Below, piece after piece: positions 1-6,792 of a stretch of 12,364 bases of DNA. The notes under the pieces were generated by a model, which saw only the letters and a list, made by a program, of their open reading frames with translations, was not told where the DNA came from and ran no database searches. A program made the position numbers and the translations under genes. Within the stretch, counting starts at the first letter, position 1. Each line of letters opens with the position of its first letter. The stretch lies in NCBI GenBank assembly GCA_009926295.1, contig RFPF01000073.1, forward strand, positions 1-12,364. Direction: 5' to 3'. The stretch comes from Planctomycetia bacterium. Its GTDB lineage: Bacteria > Planctomycetota > Planctomycetia > Pirellulales > UBA1268.

Positions 1-91
1 CACCTACACCTACACCGAGTACGACCCCAAGAACGGCTCGAAGAAGGGGAACGTGGAGTCGAAGTACGAGCTGGGTGCAAACAAGTCGTAG
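1..91 (+). CDS. hcp: Hcp-family T6SS tube protein, C-terminal end only
   Basis: This is the 3' end of a gene that begins before the window. Codons start at base 2 and end at a TAG at 89-91, giving 29 residues. The tail reads TYTYTEYDPKNGSKKGN and then runs to ...LGANKS. It aligns with the tail of the complete Hcp just downstream (TWTYTKFGPTGASQGK...), sharing the final T-x-T-Y-T strand of the Hcp barrel. Hcp forms hexameric rings that stack into the T6SS inner tube. The call rests on this similarity and on position in front of hcp-vgrG; too little is visible to say whether the two copies are close paralogues. An alternative reading is an Hcp-like cargo protein. Confidence 0.75.
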   Translation, partial: TYTYTEYDPKNGSKKGNVESKYELGANKS

Positions 92-122
92 CGGTCGGCC
101 GCCTGCGACGGTGCGAGACGGC

Positions 123-162
123 GGCTGGGGCTCCGGCGGAAATACCGCCGGAGCCCCGAGCC
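123..162. other. Perfect intergenic stem-loop between the two hcp genes
   Basis: Bases 127-139 (GGGGCTCCGGCGG) pair perfectly with 145-157 (CCGCCGGAGCCCC) around the loop AAATA (140-144). Four more pairs, GGCT (123-126) with AGCC (159-162), extend the stem past a single bulged G at 158. No U-tract follows, so it is not a textbook intrinsic terminator. Its place after the first hcp stop and 9 bases before the next Shine-Dalgarno suggests a processing, stabilising or attenuating element that sets relative expression of the two hcp genes. The structure is directly visible; the role is inferred. Confidence 0.7.
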
Positions 163-170
163 CGCCTGAA

Positions 171-176
171 AGGAGG
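171..176 (+). promoter_or_regulatory. Strong Shine-Dalgarno for second hcp
   Basis: AGGAGG lies five bases before a GTG codon at 182. It is the strongest ribosome-binding site in the window and fixes the GTG as the start. A strong site suits Hcp, which is made in large amounts. Confidence 0.85.
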
Positions 177-181
177 TTGTC

Positions 182-664
182 GTGTCAGCATCACGAAACG
201 GCTTTGCAAAATTCGGCGACTTCGAGGGCGAGAGCACCGACTCCAAGCACAAGGGCTGGAGCCTGATGCAGTCGCTGTCGGCGCCGTTGGCGCGGATCAC
301 GGGAGGATTCGAGCAGAGCGAGCGAGCCCTCGGGGCCACGGCGGTCGGCAATGCCGTGATCGTCAAGGACGTGGACAGCGCGACGGTGAAGATTCAGAAG
401 GCGTGCGTGACGGGGCAGAAGCTCTCGAAGGTCAAGGCGGAGATGTGCACCGCCGTCGAGGGGGCGCTCGAGCCGTTCCTGGCCTACGAGTTCGAGAACG
501 TGATCGTGACCGGCTACGACGTGGACGGCTTCAACCAGCCTCCGACGGAGCGGGTGACCTTCAGCTACACGAAGGTCACCTGGACCTACACGAAATTCGG
601 CCCGACGGGGGCGAGCCAGGGCAAGGTGACCGACTCGTTCGCGATCGGCGCCGGCGGCAAATGA
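182..664 (+). CDS. hcp: T6SS inner-tube protein Hcp (TssD)
   Basis: The 160-residue product has the usual Hcp length. Visible family features are the N-terminal FAKFGDFEGESTDSKHKGW segment (about residues 8-26), a central strand region ending in KACVTGQKLSKV, the YEFENVIVTGYDVDGFN block, and the closing PPTERVTFSYTKVTWTYTKF. Hcp hexamers stack into the tube that is pushed out by sheath contraction; small effectors can ride in the lumen. Translation starts at a GTG with a perfect Shine-Dalgarno. The gene ends 17 bases before vgrG, so the two are almost certainly cotranscribed. It follows a second, probably paralogous hcp, so the cluster can make two tube subunits. No C-terminal toxin extension is present. 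Confidence 0.93.
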   Translation: MSASRNGFAKFGDFEGESTDSKHKGWSLMQSLSAPLARITGGFEQSERALGATAVGNAVIVKDVDSATVKIQKACVTGQKLSKVKAEMCTAVEGALEPFLAYEFENVIVTGYDVDGFNQPPTERVTFSYTKVTWTYTKFGPTGASQGKVTDSFAIGAGGK

Positions 665-681
665 ACGAAACGGGGTGAGCC

Positions 682-2766
682 ATGGCATCGTACACGCAGG
701 ACGGCCAGCCGCTCGCGATCGAGACCCCGCTCGGGAAAGACAAGCTGCTGCTCGAGTCGTTTACCGGCGAGGAAACGCTCGGGGGAATGTTCCTCTTCCG
801 GCTCGCCTGCCTGAGCCGCGACGACCAGCTCGACGACAAGAAGCTCGTGGGGAAGCAGGTGAGCTTCCGGGTCAACCGCGCCGACGGCTCGCCGCGGTGG
901 TTCACCGGCTACGTGAGTCGGTTCAGCTGGGTCGGCCGGGATGACGAACTCACCCGCTGGCGGCTGGACGTGGTGCCGGGGCTGTGGTTCACCACGCTCA
1001 CCAGCGACTGCAAGATCTTCCAGCAGAAGTCGGTCCCCGACGTCGTGTCGGCGGTGCTGGGCGACTTCAGCGAGATAACCCTCTCCAAGAAGCTCACGGG
1101 CAGTCATTCGCCGTGGGAATACTGCGTGCAGTTCCGTGAGACCGACCATGCCTTCGTCCATCGGCTGATGGAGTTCGAGGGCATCGGCTACCACTTCGAG
1201 CACGCCCAAAATTCGCTCAAGATGGTGCTTTCCGACGCCAATTCGGCGTTCACCGCCTGCGGCGACTCGAAGGTCGATTCGGTGCAGTCGTTTTCGTCGC
1301 CGGACAAGCCCGGGCAGCTCCTCGAGTGGGAGCACGTGTTCGGCTACTGCCCGGGGAAGCACGCCCAGACCGACTACAACTTCGAGCAGCCGACCACCGA
1401 CCTGCTCGTCACGAGCAAGGGGAAGAGCCCGTACTCCGGGGCCGACAATGCCGAACTCTTCGACTACCCGGGCGACTACACGAAGAAGCCCGACGGCGAG
1501 TCTTCCGGCAAGTGGCGGATCGAGGCGGAGGAGGTGCAGGCGAGCGTGGCGACGGGCTCGAGCACCTGCCGGACCTTCTCGCCCGGATACACCTTCTCGA
1601 TCGGTTCGCATCCCAACCCGGCGGAGAAGGGCAAGAAGTACCTGCTCGTGAAGGTCACCCACCGCGCTGGAAACCGCGGGGCCTACCAGACGTCGGGGCA
1701 GGTGGATCGGGCCTTCGAATACGAGAACTCGTTCGAGTGCATCCCCTCCGACACGCCCTGGCGGCCGCGGCGGGTCACGCCCTGGCCCACGGGAACGGTG
1801 CAGACGGCCTTGGTGGTCGGGCCGTCGGGCGAGGAGATCTACACCGACGAGTACGGCCGCGTGAAGGTGCAGTTCCACTGGGACCGCTACGGCAAGAACA
1901 ACGAGCAGAGTTCCTGCTGGATCCGCGTGGCCCAGTCGCTCGCGGGCCCGCAGTTCGGCTCGCAGTTCCTGCCGCGGGTCGGCATGGAGGTGGTCGTTTC
2001 GCACCTCGACGACGACCCCAACCGCCCGCTGGTCACGGGCGTGGTCTACAACGGGCAGAACAAGCCTCCGTTCACCCTCCCGGGGAAGGCCGCCCAGAGC
2101 GGCCTGCAGACCCGCAGCACGAAGAAGGGCGAGACGGCCAACGCCAACCAACTGATCTTCGACGATACGAAAGGTTCGGAACTCGTCACCCTCCACGCGG
2201 AGAAGGACTTCACCAGGGTCGTCGAGAACGACGACACGCTCGAGATCGGCTTCGACACCAAGAACAAGGGTGATCGGACCGTGAAGATCTACAACAACCT
2301 CACCGAGAACGTGGGGGCCAGCGGGTGTGCCGACGGCTCGCGTTCGCTCACGGTGTACAAGAACAACCAGACGACCGTCTCGACCGGCAACGACACCCAC
2401 ACCGTCAGCAAGGGCGACGCCACCTTCGAGGTGACCAAGGGCAAGCACACGGTGACCGTCGGCGGCAGCCAGACGAACACCATCGGCGACGGCCACACGC
2501 TCACCGTGAAGTCGGGCGATCATTCCGTGCAGGTGAAGTCGGGAAGTGGCACGCTGAAGGCCACGAGCTGGACCATCCAAGGCCAGCAGTCGATCACGCT
2601 CAAGGTGGGCAGCAACTCGATCGAGATCAGCACCTCGGGCATCACGATCAACGGGACGAACGTGACGGTGAAGGGCAGCCTCGCCGCCACGGTGCAGGGC
2701 GCGCAGGCCACCGTGAAGGCTTCGGCGATGCTCCAGGCCAAGGGTTCGATCACGATGATCGGCTGA
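682..2766 (+). CDS. vgrG: T6SS spike protein VgrG (TssI)
   Basis: The 694-residue VgrG has the standard layout. Residues about 1-360 form the gp27-like base. An OB-fold/gp5 region at about 370-460 includes EEIYTDEYGRVKVQFHWDR (from residue 384) and the block PRVGMEVVVSHLDDDPNRP. From about 540 to the end there is a Thr/Val/Gly-rich region of short beta repeats (HTVTVGG, HTLTVKSGD, VTVKGS), matching the triple-stranded needle. The protein stops at the needle tip with no catalytic extension, so it is a structural spike and cargo must be carried by PAAR, an adaptor or separate binding. The trimer sits on the Hcp tube and is capped by PAAR. The start is ATG with a weak purine-rich GGGG/GGTGAG upstream. 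It is followed 35 bases later by the helical protein gene. Confidence 0.97.
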   Translation: MASYTQDGQPLAIETPLGKDKLLLESFTGEETLGGMFLFRLACLSRDDQLDDKKLVGKQVSFRVNRADGSPRWFTGYVSRFSWVGRDDELTRWRLDVVPGLWFTTLTSDCKIFQQKSVPDVVSAVLGDFSEITLSKKLTGSHSPWEYCVQFRETDHAFVHRLMEFEGIGYHFEHAQNSLKMVLSDANSAFTACGDSKVDSVQSFSSPDKPGQLLEWEHVFGYCPGKHAQTDYNFEQPTTDLLVTSKGKSPYSGADNAELFDYPGDYTKKPDGESSGKWRIEAEEVQASVATGSSTCRTFSPGYTFSIGSHPNPAEKGKKYLLVKVTHRAGNRGAYQTSGQVDRAFEYENSFECIPSDTPWRPRRVTPWPTGTVQTALVVGPSGEEIYTDEYGRVKVQFHWDRYGKNNEQSSCWIRVAQSLAGPQFGSQFLPRVGMEVVVSHLDDDPNRPLVTGVVYNGQNKPPFTLPGKAAQSGLQTRSTKKGETANANQLIFDDTKGSELVTLHAEKDFTRVVENDDTLEIGFDTKNKGDRTVKIYNNLTENVGASGCADGSRSLTVYKNNQTTVSTGNDTHTVSKGDATFEVTKGKHTVTVGGSQTNTIGDGHTLTVKSGDHSVQVKSGSGTLKATSWTIQGQQSITLKVGSNSIEISTSGITINGTNVTVKGSLAATVQGAQATVKASAMLQAKGSITMIG

Positions 2767-2801
2767 TCCGCCGCCGACCGCAGAAAGGACCGCACACACC
2801 A

Positions 2802-3431
2802 ATGTCCGACACGCAGTATGAAATCTACCCCGATGCGGAGGCGGCCCGCACGCGGCTCGCTTCCGCCGATCTCGGCCCGGAGGCGGCCCTCGCGCTGCCC
2901 ACCGACGAAACCCTGCTCGACAACGGCTCGCTGGTGCCGGCCGCGCGACGGCTGCTCGCACAGGGGCTCGCCGAGGATGCCGCCAAGGTGCTGGGTCAGG
3001 CACTCACGAGGCGGGCTGCCGCGTGGTGGGTCTGCCGGATCGCCCGAGACGAACCGGACGGCCCGGCGGCCCGAGAAATGCCGGCGCTGGAGGCAGCCGA
3101 GTCGTGGGTGCGCACGCCGGAGCAATGGCGGGCCTACGCCGCCCAGGCGTCGTCCGAGGAGGCCGGCCTCACGTCGCCCTCCGGCTGTGCGGCCCTCGCC
3201 GCTTTTCTGGCGGGCGATGCGATCTCTCCGCCAAACGTTCCCGTCGTCGCGCCCCCTGCCCATGGGCCGGGAATCGTCGCAGCCGCAGCCGCGGTGCTCG
3301 CGGCAGAGCGACGCCGGCCCGCGGAGGCCGAAGCCCGCCTGGCCGCGATTCTCGCCCTCGGCTTCGCCATCGCGGCGGGGGACGACTCGTGGGACGAAGC
3401 CGCTCTCACCAGCCGACAGGGAGTTTCCTGA
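2802..3431 (+). CDS. DUF6931-like helical T6SS-associated protein
   Basis: The 209-residue product is Ala-rich and almost wholly helical, with no signal peptide or catalytic motif. Segments AAAWWVCRIARDEP (about 67-80), an AAESWVRTPEQWRAYAAQA helix and SGCAALAAFLAGDAISPPNVP resemble what I recall of the DUF6931 family, found with T6SS genes in GC-rich bacteria. No biochemical role is known to me. The start is ATG 2802, 12 bases after AAAGGA. Upstream in-frame codons lie inside vgrG and are not needed. The stop overlaps the PAAR ATG by one base, so the products are translationally coupled. Its place between vgrG and PAAR is where adaptor/chaperone genes (DUF4123, DUF2169, DUF1795) often sit, so a loading role is a reasonable inference. 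The family assignment is from memory; coding status is secure. Confidence 0.8.
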   Translation: MSDTQYEIYPDAEAARTRLASADLGPEAALALPTDETLLDNGSLVPAARRLLAQGLAEDAAKVLGQALTRRAAAWWVCRIARDEPDGPAAREMPALEAAESWVRTPEQWRAYAAQASSEEAGLTSPSGCAALAAFLAGDAISPPNVPVVAPPAHGPGIVAAAAAVLAAERRRPAEAEARLAAILALGFAIAAGDDSWDEAALTSRQGVS

Positions 3432-3724
3432 TGGGCCAGCCCGCCGCACGCGTGACCGACATGCAGACCTGCCCGATGTTCACGGGGCCCGTGCCTCACG
3501 TGGGCGGCGTGCTGGCCGCACCGGCCGCGTTCACGGTGCTGATCGGCGGCCTGCCGGCGGCCCAGGTGGGCACGATGGGGATCTGCGTCGGTCCGCCCTG
3601 CACGGTGGTCAAGGGGAGCGCCACGGTGATGGTCGGCGGCAAGCCCGCCGCCAGGATGGGCGACACGACCAGCCACGGCGGCGTGATCACGCTCGGCTGC
3701 ATGACGGTGCTGATCGGCGGGTGA
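3431..3724 (+). CDS. PAAR-domain spike tip protein
   Basis: The 97-residue protein is a stand-alone PAAR domain. It has the N-terminal QPAARVTD and later KPAARMGD motifs and three repeats of the same strand pattern (TVLIGGLPAA, TVMVGGKPAA, TVLIGG-stop). Candidate metal ligands are H23, C52 or C57, H82 and C90; the family binds one Zn with three His and one Cys. PAAR sharpens and caps the VgrG trimer and often tethers effectors. The start at ATG 3431 is fixed by AGGGAG seven bases upstream and by the TGATG overlap with the preceding stop. There is no toxin extension. It is the last + strand gene of the left arm. Confidence 0.95.
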   Translation: MGQPAARVTDMQTCPMFTGPVPHVGGVLAAPAAFTVLIGGLPAAQVGTMGICVGPPCTVVKGSATVMVGGKPAARMGDTTSHGGVITLGCMTVLIGG

Positions 3725-3836
3725 GTGGCGTCGCCATGACGGCCCCCTTTCTTCGTCGATGAAGGACAGGACGGCCAATGGCGCTTCGGCAAGCGACGGC
3801 CGAGCGGGGCGGATCACGAGGAGCAACAGCCGGAAC

Positions 3837-3862
3837 CGATCGGGCTGGATGCGGCCCGATCG
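3837..3862. terminator. Stem-loop between convergent genes, possible bidirectional terminator
   Basis: CGATCGGGC (3837-3845) pairs perfectly with GCCCGATCG (3854-3862) around an eight-base loop. It lies in the 168-base gap (3725-3892) between the convergent PAAR and IQM-like genes, where transcription from both sides must end. There is no T-run on either strand, so a terminator role is only suggested by position. I see no credible gene in the rest of this gap. Confidence 0.4.
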
Positions 3863-3892
3863 TGGAGGTGCCGAGGTGCTTCCTGTCCACGC

Positions 3893-5263
3893 TCAAGGCT
3901 GCTTCGATCTTGCACCGGGCGGAGCGTTTTTGGCCATTCGCCCGGGTGCATTTTTGTCTGCCACGTTCCCAAGCGAATGCGCGCGATTGGGCATCGCGGC
4001 GCTGGCGGCCCGAAGAAAAGTCGCGACGGGGATTTTTTGGTAGTCCCCCTCGAAGAATCCCACGACCGCGTCGTCGGACATCACTCTCCGCCCGTTCAGC
4101 CACTGCACGAAACTGGTGAGTTGAGCCTTCGTCGGCCGGTAGTGACCACTGTTGGAAGATACGAGAGTAACCTTGCCGGCATCGTTCACCGCGATCATGC
4201 CTGCGCACCGCACCTTCTTGCCCGCCATGAACGACGAGTGGTGCACGCTGTTTTCCTTGTGAATTCCTGCCAAGAGCGTCCCATCCTGTGCCCATACGTA
4301 GGCGTAGGTCTTGAAGGGCGCGTCCCCCGGCTTCGTGGTGCCGTTGTTCGTGTTGAAAGGCGTCATTTGCAGGCTCTCAAAATCCAGTTCGTTTACGATG
4401 CCCGTCGAGGACGCGCACAGCCAATGCCACCACTTGCCGCCGACGTCCGTCGGGGTGCCACGATACTTCACCGCTTTCGTTTCTTTCGCGCCCCAATCAT
4501 TCTTCCCCCAACGGTCGCCCGGCCCACCACCTCCGGTCGTCAGGGGATGTGCCTCCAGCCAGACGAAAAAAGGCTTCATGGGAGTTGCGAGCGTGGCGGT
4601 ATTCACCGAACTGAAACTGCCGCCCCCCTGCATCGCTCCGATCCATTCACCGAATGCGGAGGTCATCGGGGTGCCGTAAAAATCGCCCCCTGCGACCATG
4701 CCATCCTCTCGAATATGCATCTCGAAGCCGCGGTGGTATGGATCCAGTTGTTCCATGCGGCATCCCACCTGCAGGTGCTGAAACCGATCGAAGACGTGAC
4801 GGGTGTCGGTGAGGTACCGAAGCATGTTCCCCGGGTCGCTCAAGTCGGTCTGACAGAACTTCTGAATCTCCTCGACGTAGCCGGCCTTCCGCATGGCCCG
4901 TCGACCGATCGACCAGACATACGCGTCCATCGATGTGAACGTGTCTTCCGCGGTGCGTGTGTCCTTGATGGTCTTGTTGATGTTGTACTTGTTGCAATAT
5001 TCAACGGAGTCGGCATGAATGCCGCGCAGGAGTGCGATCCGCGATGGAAAATTCTGCAACTCGTCCTTCGGGATGGCGTGGTAGCCGCTGAGTGCGTTCG
5101 TGATCCGGTCGATCTGCTGCGGGAGCTTTCGGCCTTTGGTCAAAATCGATCGCATCCAGCGACCGACCGTCGCCGATGAAGACGCCAGGGCTCCGGACCG
5201 GTATTCACCGACCAGTCGATTCCAGAAGCCAATCGGATAAATGTCGCGCCACGGGTTTGCCAT
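3893..5263 (-). CDS. Putative T6SS cargo protein with IQM-like domain
   Basis: The 456-residue protein has no signal peptide or membrane segment. Residues 1-180 are mostly helical, with a start MANPWRDIYPIGFWNRL. The C-terminal half carries an ordered motif set: PFFVWLEAHP (231-240), AVKYRGT (264-270), YAYVWAQDGTLLAGIHKEN (320-338), HHSSF (341-345) and NSGHYRP (371-377), then FVQWLNGR. From memory this order (PFFxWLD, KYL, HSSFLAG, SGHYxP) is the conserved core of plant IQM calmodulin-binding proteins, also seen in some bacterial proteins; its activity is unknown to me. A basic tail (430-456) looks disordered. AGAAGGA six bases before ATG supports the start. The gene is AT-richer than its neighbours and lies between the spike and envelope-complex genes, which fits acquired cargo. 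It could instead be an unrelated metabolic passenger. Secretion is inferred from location alone. Confidence 0.8.
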   Translation of the reverse strand: MANPWRDIYPIGFWNRLVGEYRSGALASSSATVGRWMRSILTKGRKLPQQIDRITNALSGYHAIPKDELQNFPSRIALLRGIHADSVEYCNKYNINKTIKDTRTAEDTFTSMDAYVWSIGRRAMRKAGYVEEIQKFCQTDLSDPGNMLRYLTDTRHVFDRFQHLQVGCRMEQLDPYHRGFEMHIREDGMVAGGDFYGTPMTSAFGEWIGAMQGGGSFSSVNTATLATPMKPFFVWLEAHPLTTGGGGPGDRWGKNDWGAKETKAVKYRGTPTDVGGKWWHWLCASSTGIVNELDFESLQMTPFNTNNGTTKPGDAPFKTYAYVWAQDGTLLAGIHKENSVHHSSFMAGKKVRCAGMIAVNDAGKVTLVSSNSGHYRPTKAQLTSFVQWLNGRRVMSDDAVVGFFEGDYQKIPVATFLRAASAAMPNRAHSLGNVADKNAPGRMAKNAPPGARSKQP

Positions 5264-5269
5264 TTTTTA

Positions 5270-5276
5270 TCCTTCT
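5270..5276 (-). promoter_or_regulatory. Ribosome-binding site of the IQM-like gene
   Basis: On the - strand AGAAGGA is followed by TAAAAA and ATG, a spacing of six bases. It fixes the start at 5263. The 73-base gap from the TssM-like stop (5264-5336) has no gene and no clear promoter, so the gene may be read from the tssK operon or from a weak local promoter. Confidence 0.75.
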
Positions 5277-5336
5277 AGTGCGTCACACATTGAACAACGT
5301 CTCGATAGACTAGCAGCACACCCGAGGAAACGCGGG

Positions 5337-6764
5337 TCAGCCTGCCAGCCGCCACCAGATCACGCCGATCACGCCGATCACAAGCGCGGCATCGAGCCCG
5401 CCCAGCAGACGGCCAAGAATCTGGCAGTTGCGGTCGTGGACGAGCCGGCGGCGGTTCCACTCGAGCTCGCCCTGCACGGCCACCGCCCGTTCGAGCATGC
5501 CGCGGACGAAGCAGTCGGGCCCGGTGCCCGATGACGCGGCGACGAAGTAGCTGCCGGCGACCGGCGGCGGGCCGGTGGTCGGATCGGCGAGCGCGACGAC
5601 CCGCTGGAGAAGCGTCGCCATGGTCGTGCCCGCAGTGAGCCGCAGCCGGCAGACCAGGTCGATTAGGGCCCGGTTGATCGCCGACTGCTGGAGGGATTGT
5701 GGCAGGAGGAGGTGGTCGCTCACCCGGTCGATAAGCGCGCCGCAGGTGGCCACGGCGAGGTCGTGTGCCTGGGTGTGCGATACGGGCAGGCCGGCGGGCC
5801 AGGCCGTACCCAGGGCGGCTTGGCGCTCATGGGGGGGGATCGTCGTGATCAGCTCACGGCACCCCGGCACGCCCTCGAGCCCGCGCCAGGCGATCGTCAC
5901 CGGGGCCCGCAGCCCGACGGTGCCGAAAATTGTCTGGAGGTCGGCGCTCACGGCGGCCCCGAGCGCGGCCGTCGCGGCCGTTTCGCCGTCGCCGAACGGC
6001 ACCACGACCACCACGCCATTGAGCGAGGCGACCGGCTGCCGGGCGGTCTGGAGCCATGCGCACAGCGTGCGCAGCCGCTCGGCCGCCGCCTGCTCCGTGG
6101 CGTCGTCGAGCCGGTGCCGGGGGACGACGCTCCCGCGCCAGGCGTCCGCCGCGGGGGCCGACGCACCATCTTCACCGCCCTCGGCCGGTGCAGCCGTGCC
6201 GACGGTCGGCACACCGCCATTGAGGAGACCGCAGGTCGCGCCGATCCCGGAGAGGCTGACGAAGATCGCGTCGGCGCTGGCATACGCGTGCAGCGGCGCG
6301 CTGCCTGCCGGAGCCCACTTCACGAGCAGGGGGCCCGGGAGGGCACTCATCAACGTCTGCTCGTCATCGCGGCCGTCGAGGCCGACCACGAGGAACAACG
6401 GCGTGGTGCGGATGTCGATGGCCTGGCGGTCGAGTTCCATGAGGGCTTCCTGCCAGGCGTTGTCGATATCCGGCCATCGGGCGACGTCGTGCTGCAGCCA
6501 CAGCCGCGCCGCCAGATACACGAGCGCCGGGACCACGAGCATCAGCAGCAGCAGCGAAGTGAACTTTCCCGGCGTCCACCATGCCTGGAAGATGGGGATG
6601 CCGCCCGCGAGCAGGATGACCGCCAGCGCGAGCGTCACGAGGAAGCCCTGGAAGAGCGCCACCGCGACGGCGATCCTGCCGGCCAGCGTAAGGCCGAGAA
6701 ACCATCTCCCGAGGCTCGCGGCCCCGGCGAACGGCGAGGCGAGCATCTGCAGCAAAACGTTCAT
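5337..6764 (-). CDS. tssM: Truncated TssM/IcmF-like inner-membrane protein
   Basis: The 475-residue protein corresponds to the N-terminal, cytoplasmic half of TssM. Membrane segments fall at about 27-53 and 68-88, then a cytoplasmic domain, then a third at about 456-472, ending three residues later. Family landmarks are PLFLVVGLDG (122-131, the Walker A position), ADAIFVSLSG (164-173, Walker B), LNGVVVVVPF (248-257) and GSYFVAASSGTGPD (404-417, for the usual GxYFTSxTQEG). The GKT of Walker A is missing and the Walker B Asp is Ser170, so it is unlikely to bind NTP. Usual TssM proteins exceed 1000 residues and have a large periplasmic domain; none exists here. The start is ATG with GGAG upstream. 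The 28-base gap after tssL and shared strand show one operon. The truncation could be lineage-typical, with another protein bridging the periplasm. Confidence 0.82.
   Translation of the reverse strand: MNVLLQMLASPFAGAASLGRWFLGLTLAGRIAVAVALFQGFLVTLALAVILLAGGIPIFQAWWTPGKFTSLLLLMLVVPALVYLAARLWLQHDVARWPDIDNAWQEALMELDRQAIDIRTTPLFLVVGLDGRDDEQTLMSALPGPLLVKWAPAGSAPLHAYASADAIFVSLSGIGATCGLLNGGVPTVGTAAPAEGGEDGASAPAADAWRGSVVPRHRLDDATEQAAAERLRTLCAWLQTARQPVASLNGVVVVVPFGDGETAATAALGAAVSADLQTIFGTVGLRAPVTIAWRGLEGVPGCRELITTIPPHERQAALGTAWPAGLPVSHTQAHDLAVATCGALIDRVSDHLLLPQSLQQSAINRALIDLVCRLRLTAGTTMATLLQRVVALADPTTGPPPVAGSYFVAASSGTGPDCFVRGMLERAVAVQGELEWNRRRLVHDRNCQILGRLLGGLDAALVIGVIGVIWWRLAG
5358..5381. repeat. Short tandem repeat in the TssM-like third membrane segment
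   Basis: The nine-base unit GATCACGCC occurs twice and then six more bases (GATCAC) follow. Read on the - strand it encodes VIGVIGVI in the last membrane helix. The unit is a multiple of three, so copy-number change would alter helix length without a frameshift. Confidence 0.6.
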
Positions 6765-6792
6765 GCACAGGCTCCGTCGGGGCGGGTCCGCA

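Noticed and set aside
586..3003. 805-codon open frame on the - strand across vgrG
   Set aside because: It is antisense to a clear VgrG with normal domain order. Its product is an Arg/Gly/His/Leu-rich sequence without domains, as expected from GC-rich codon bias.
3759..4043. Possible 94-residue + strand gene in the gap after PAAR, considered as an immunity protein
   Set aside because: It runs into the 3' end of the convergent gene, has no ribosome site, and has an Arg/Ala/Gly composition typical of a shadow frame.
3977..5179. 400-codon + strand frame over the IQM-like gene
   Set aside because: There is no ribosome site, and its product has no domain. The - strand frame has a good ribosome site and coherent motifs.
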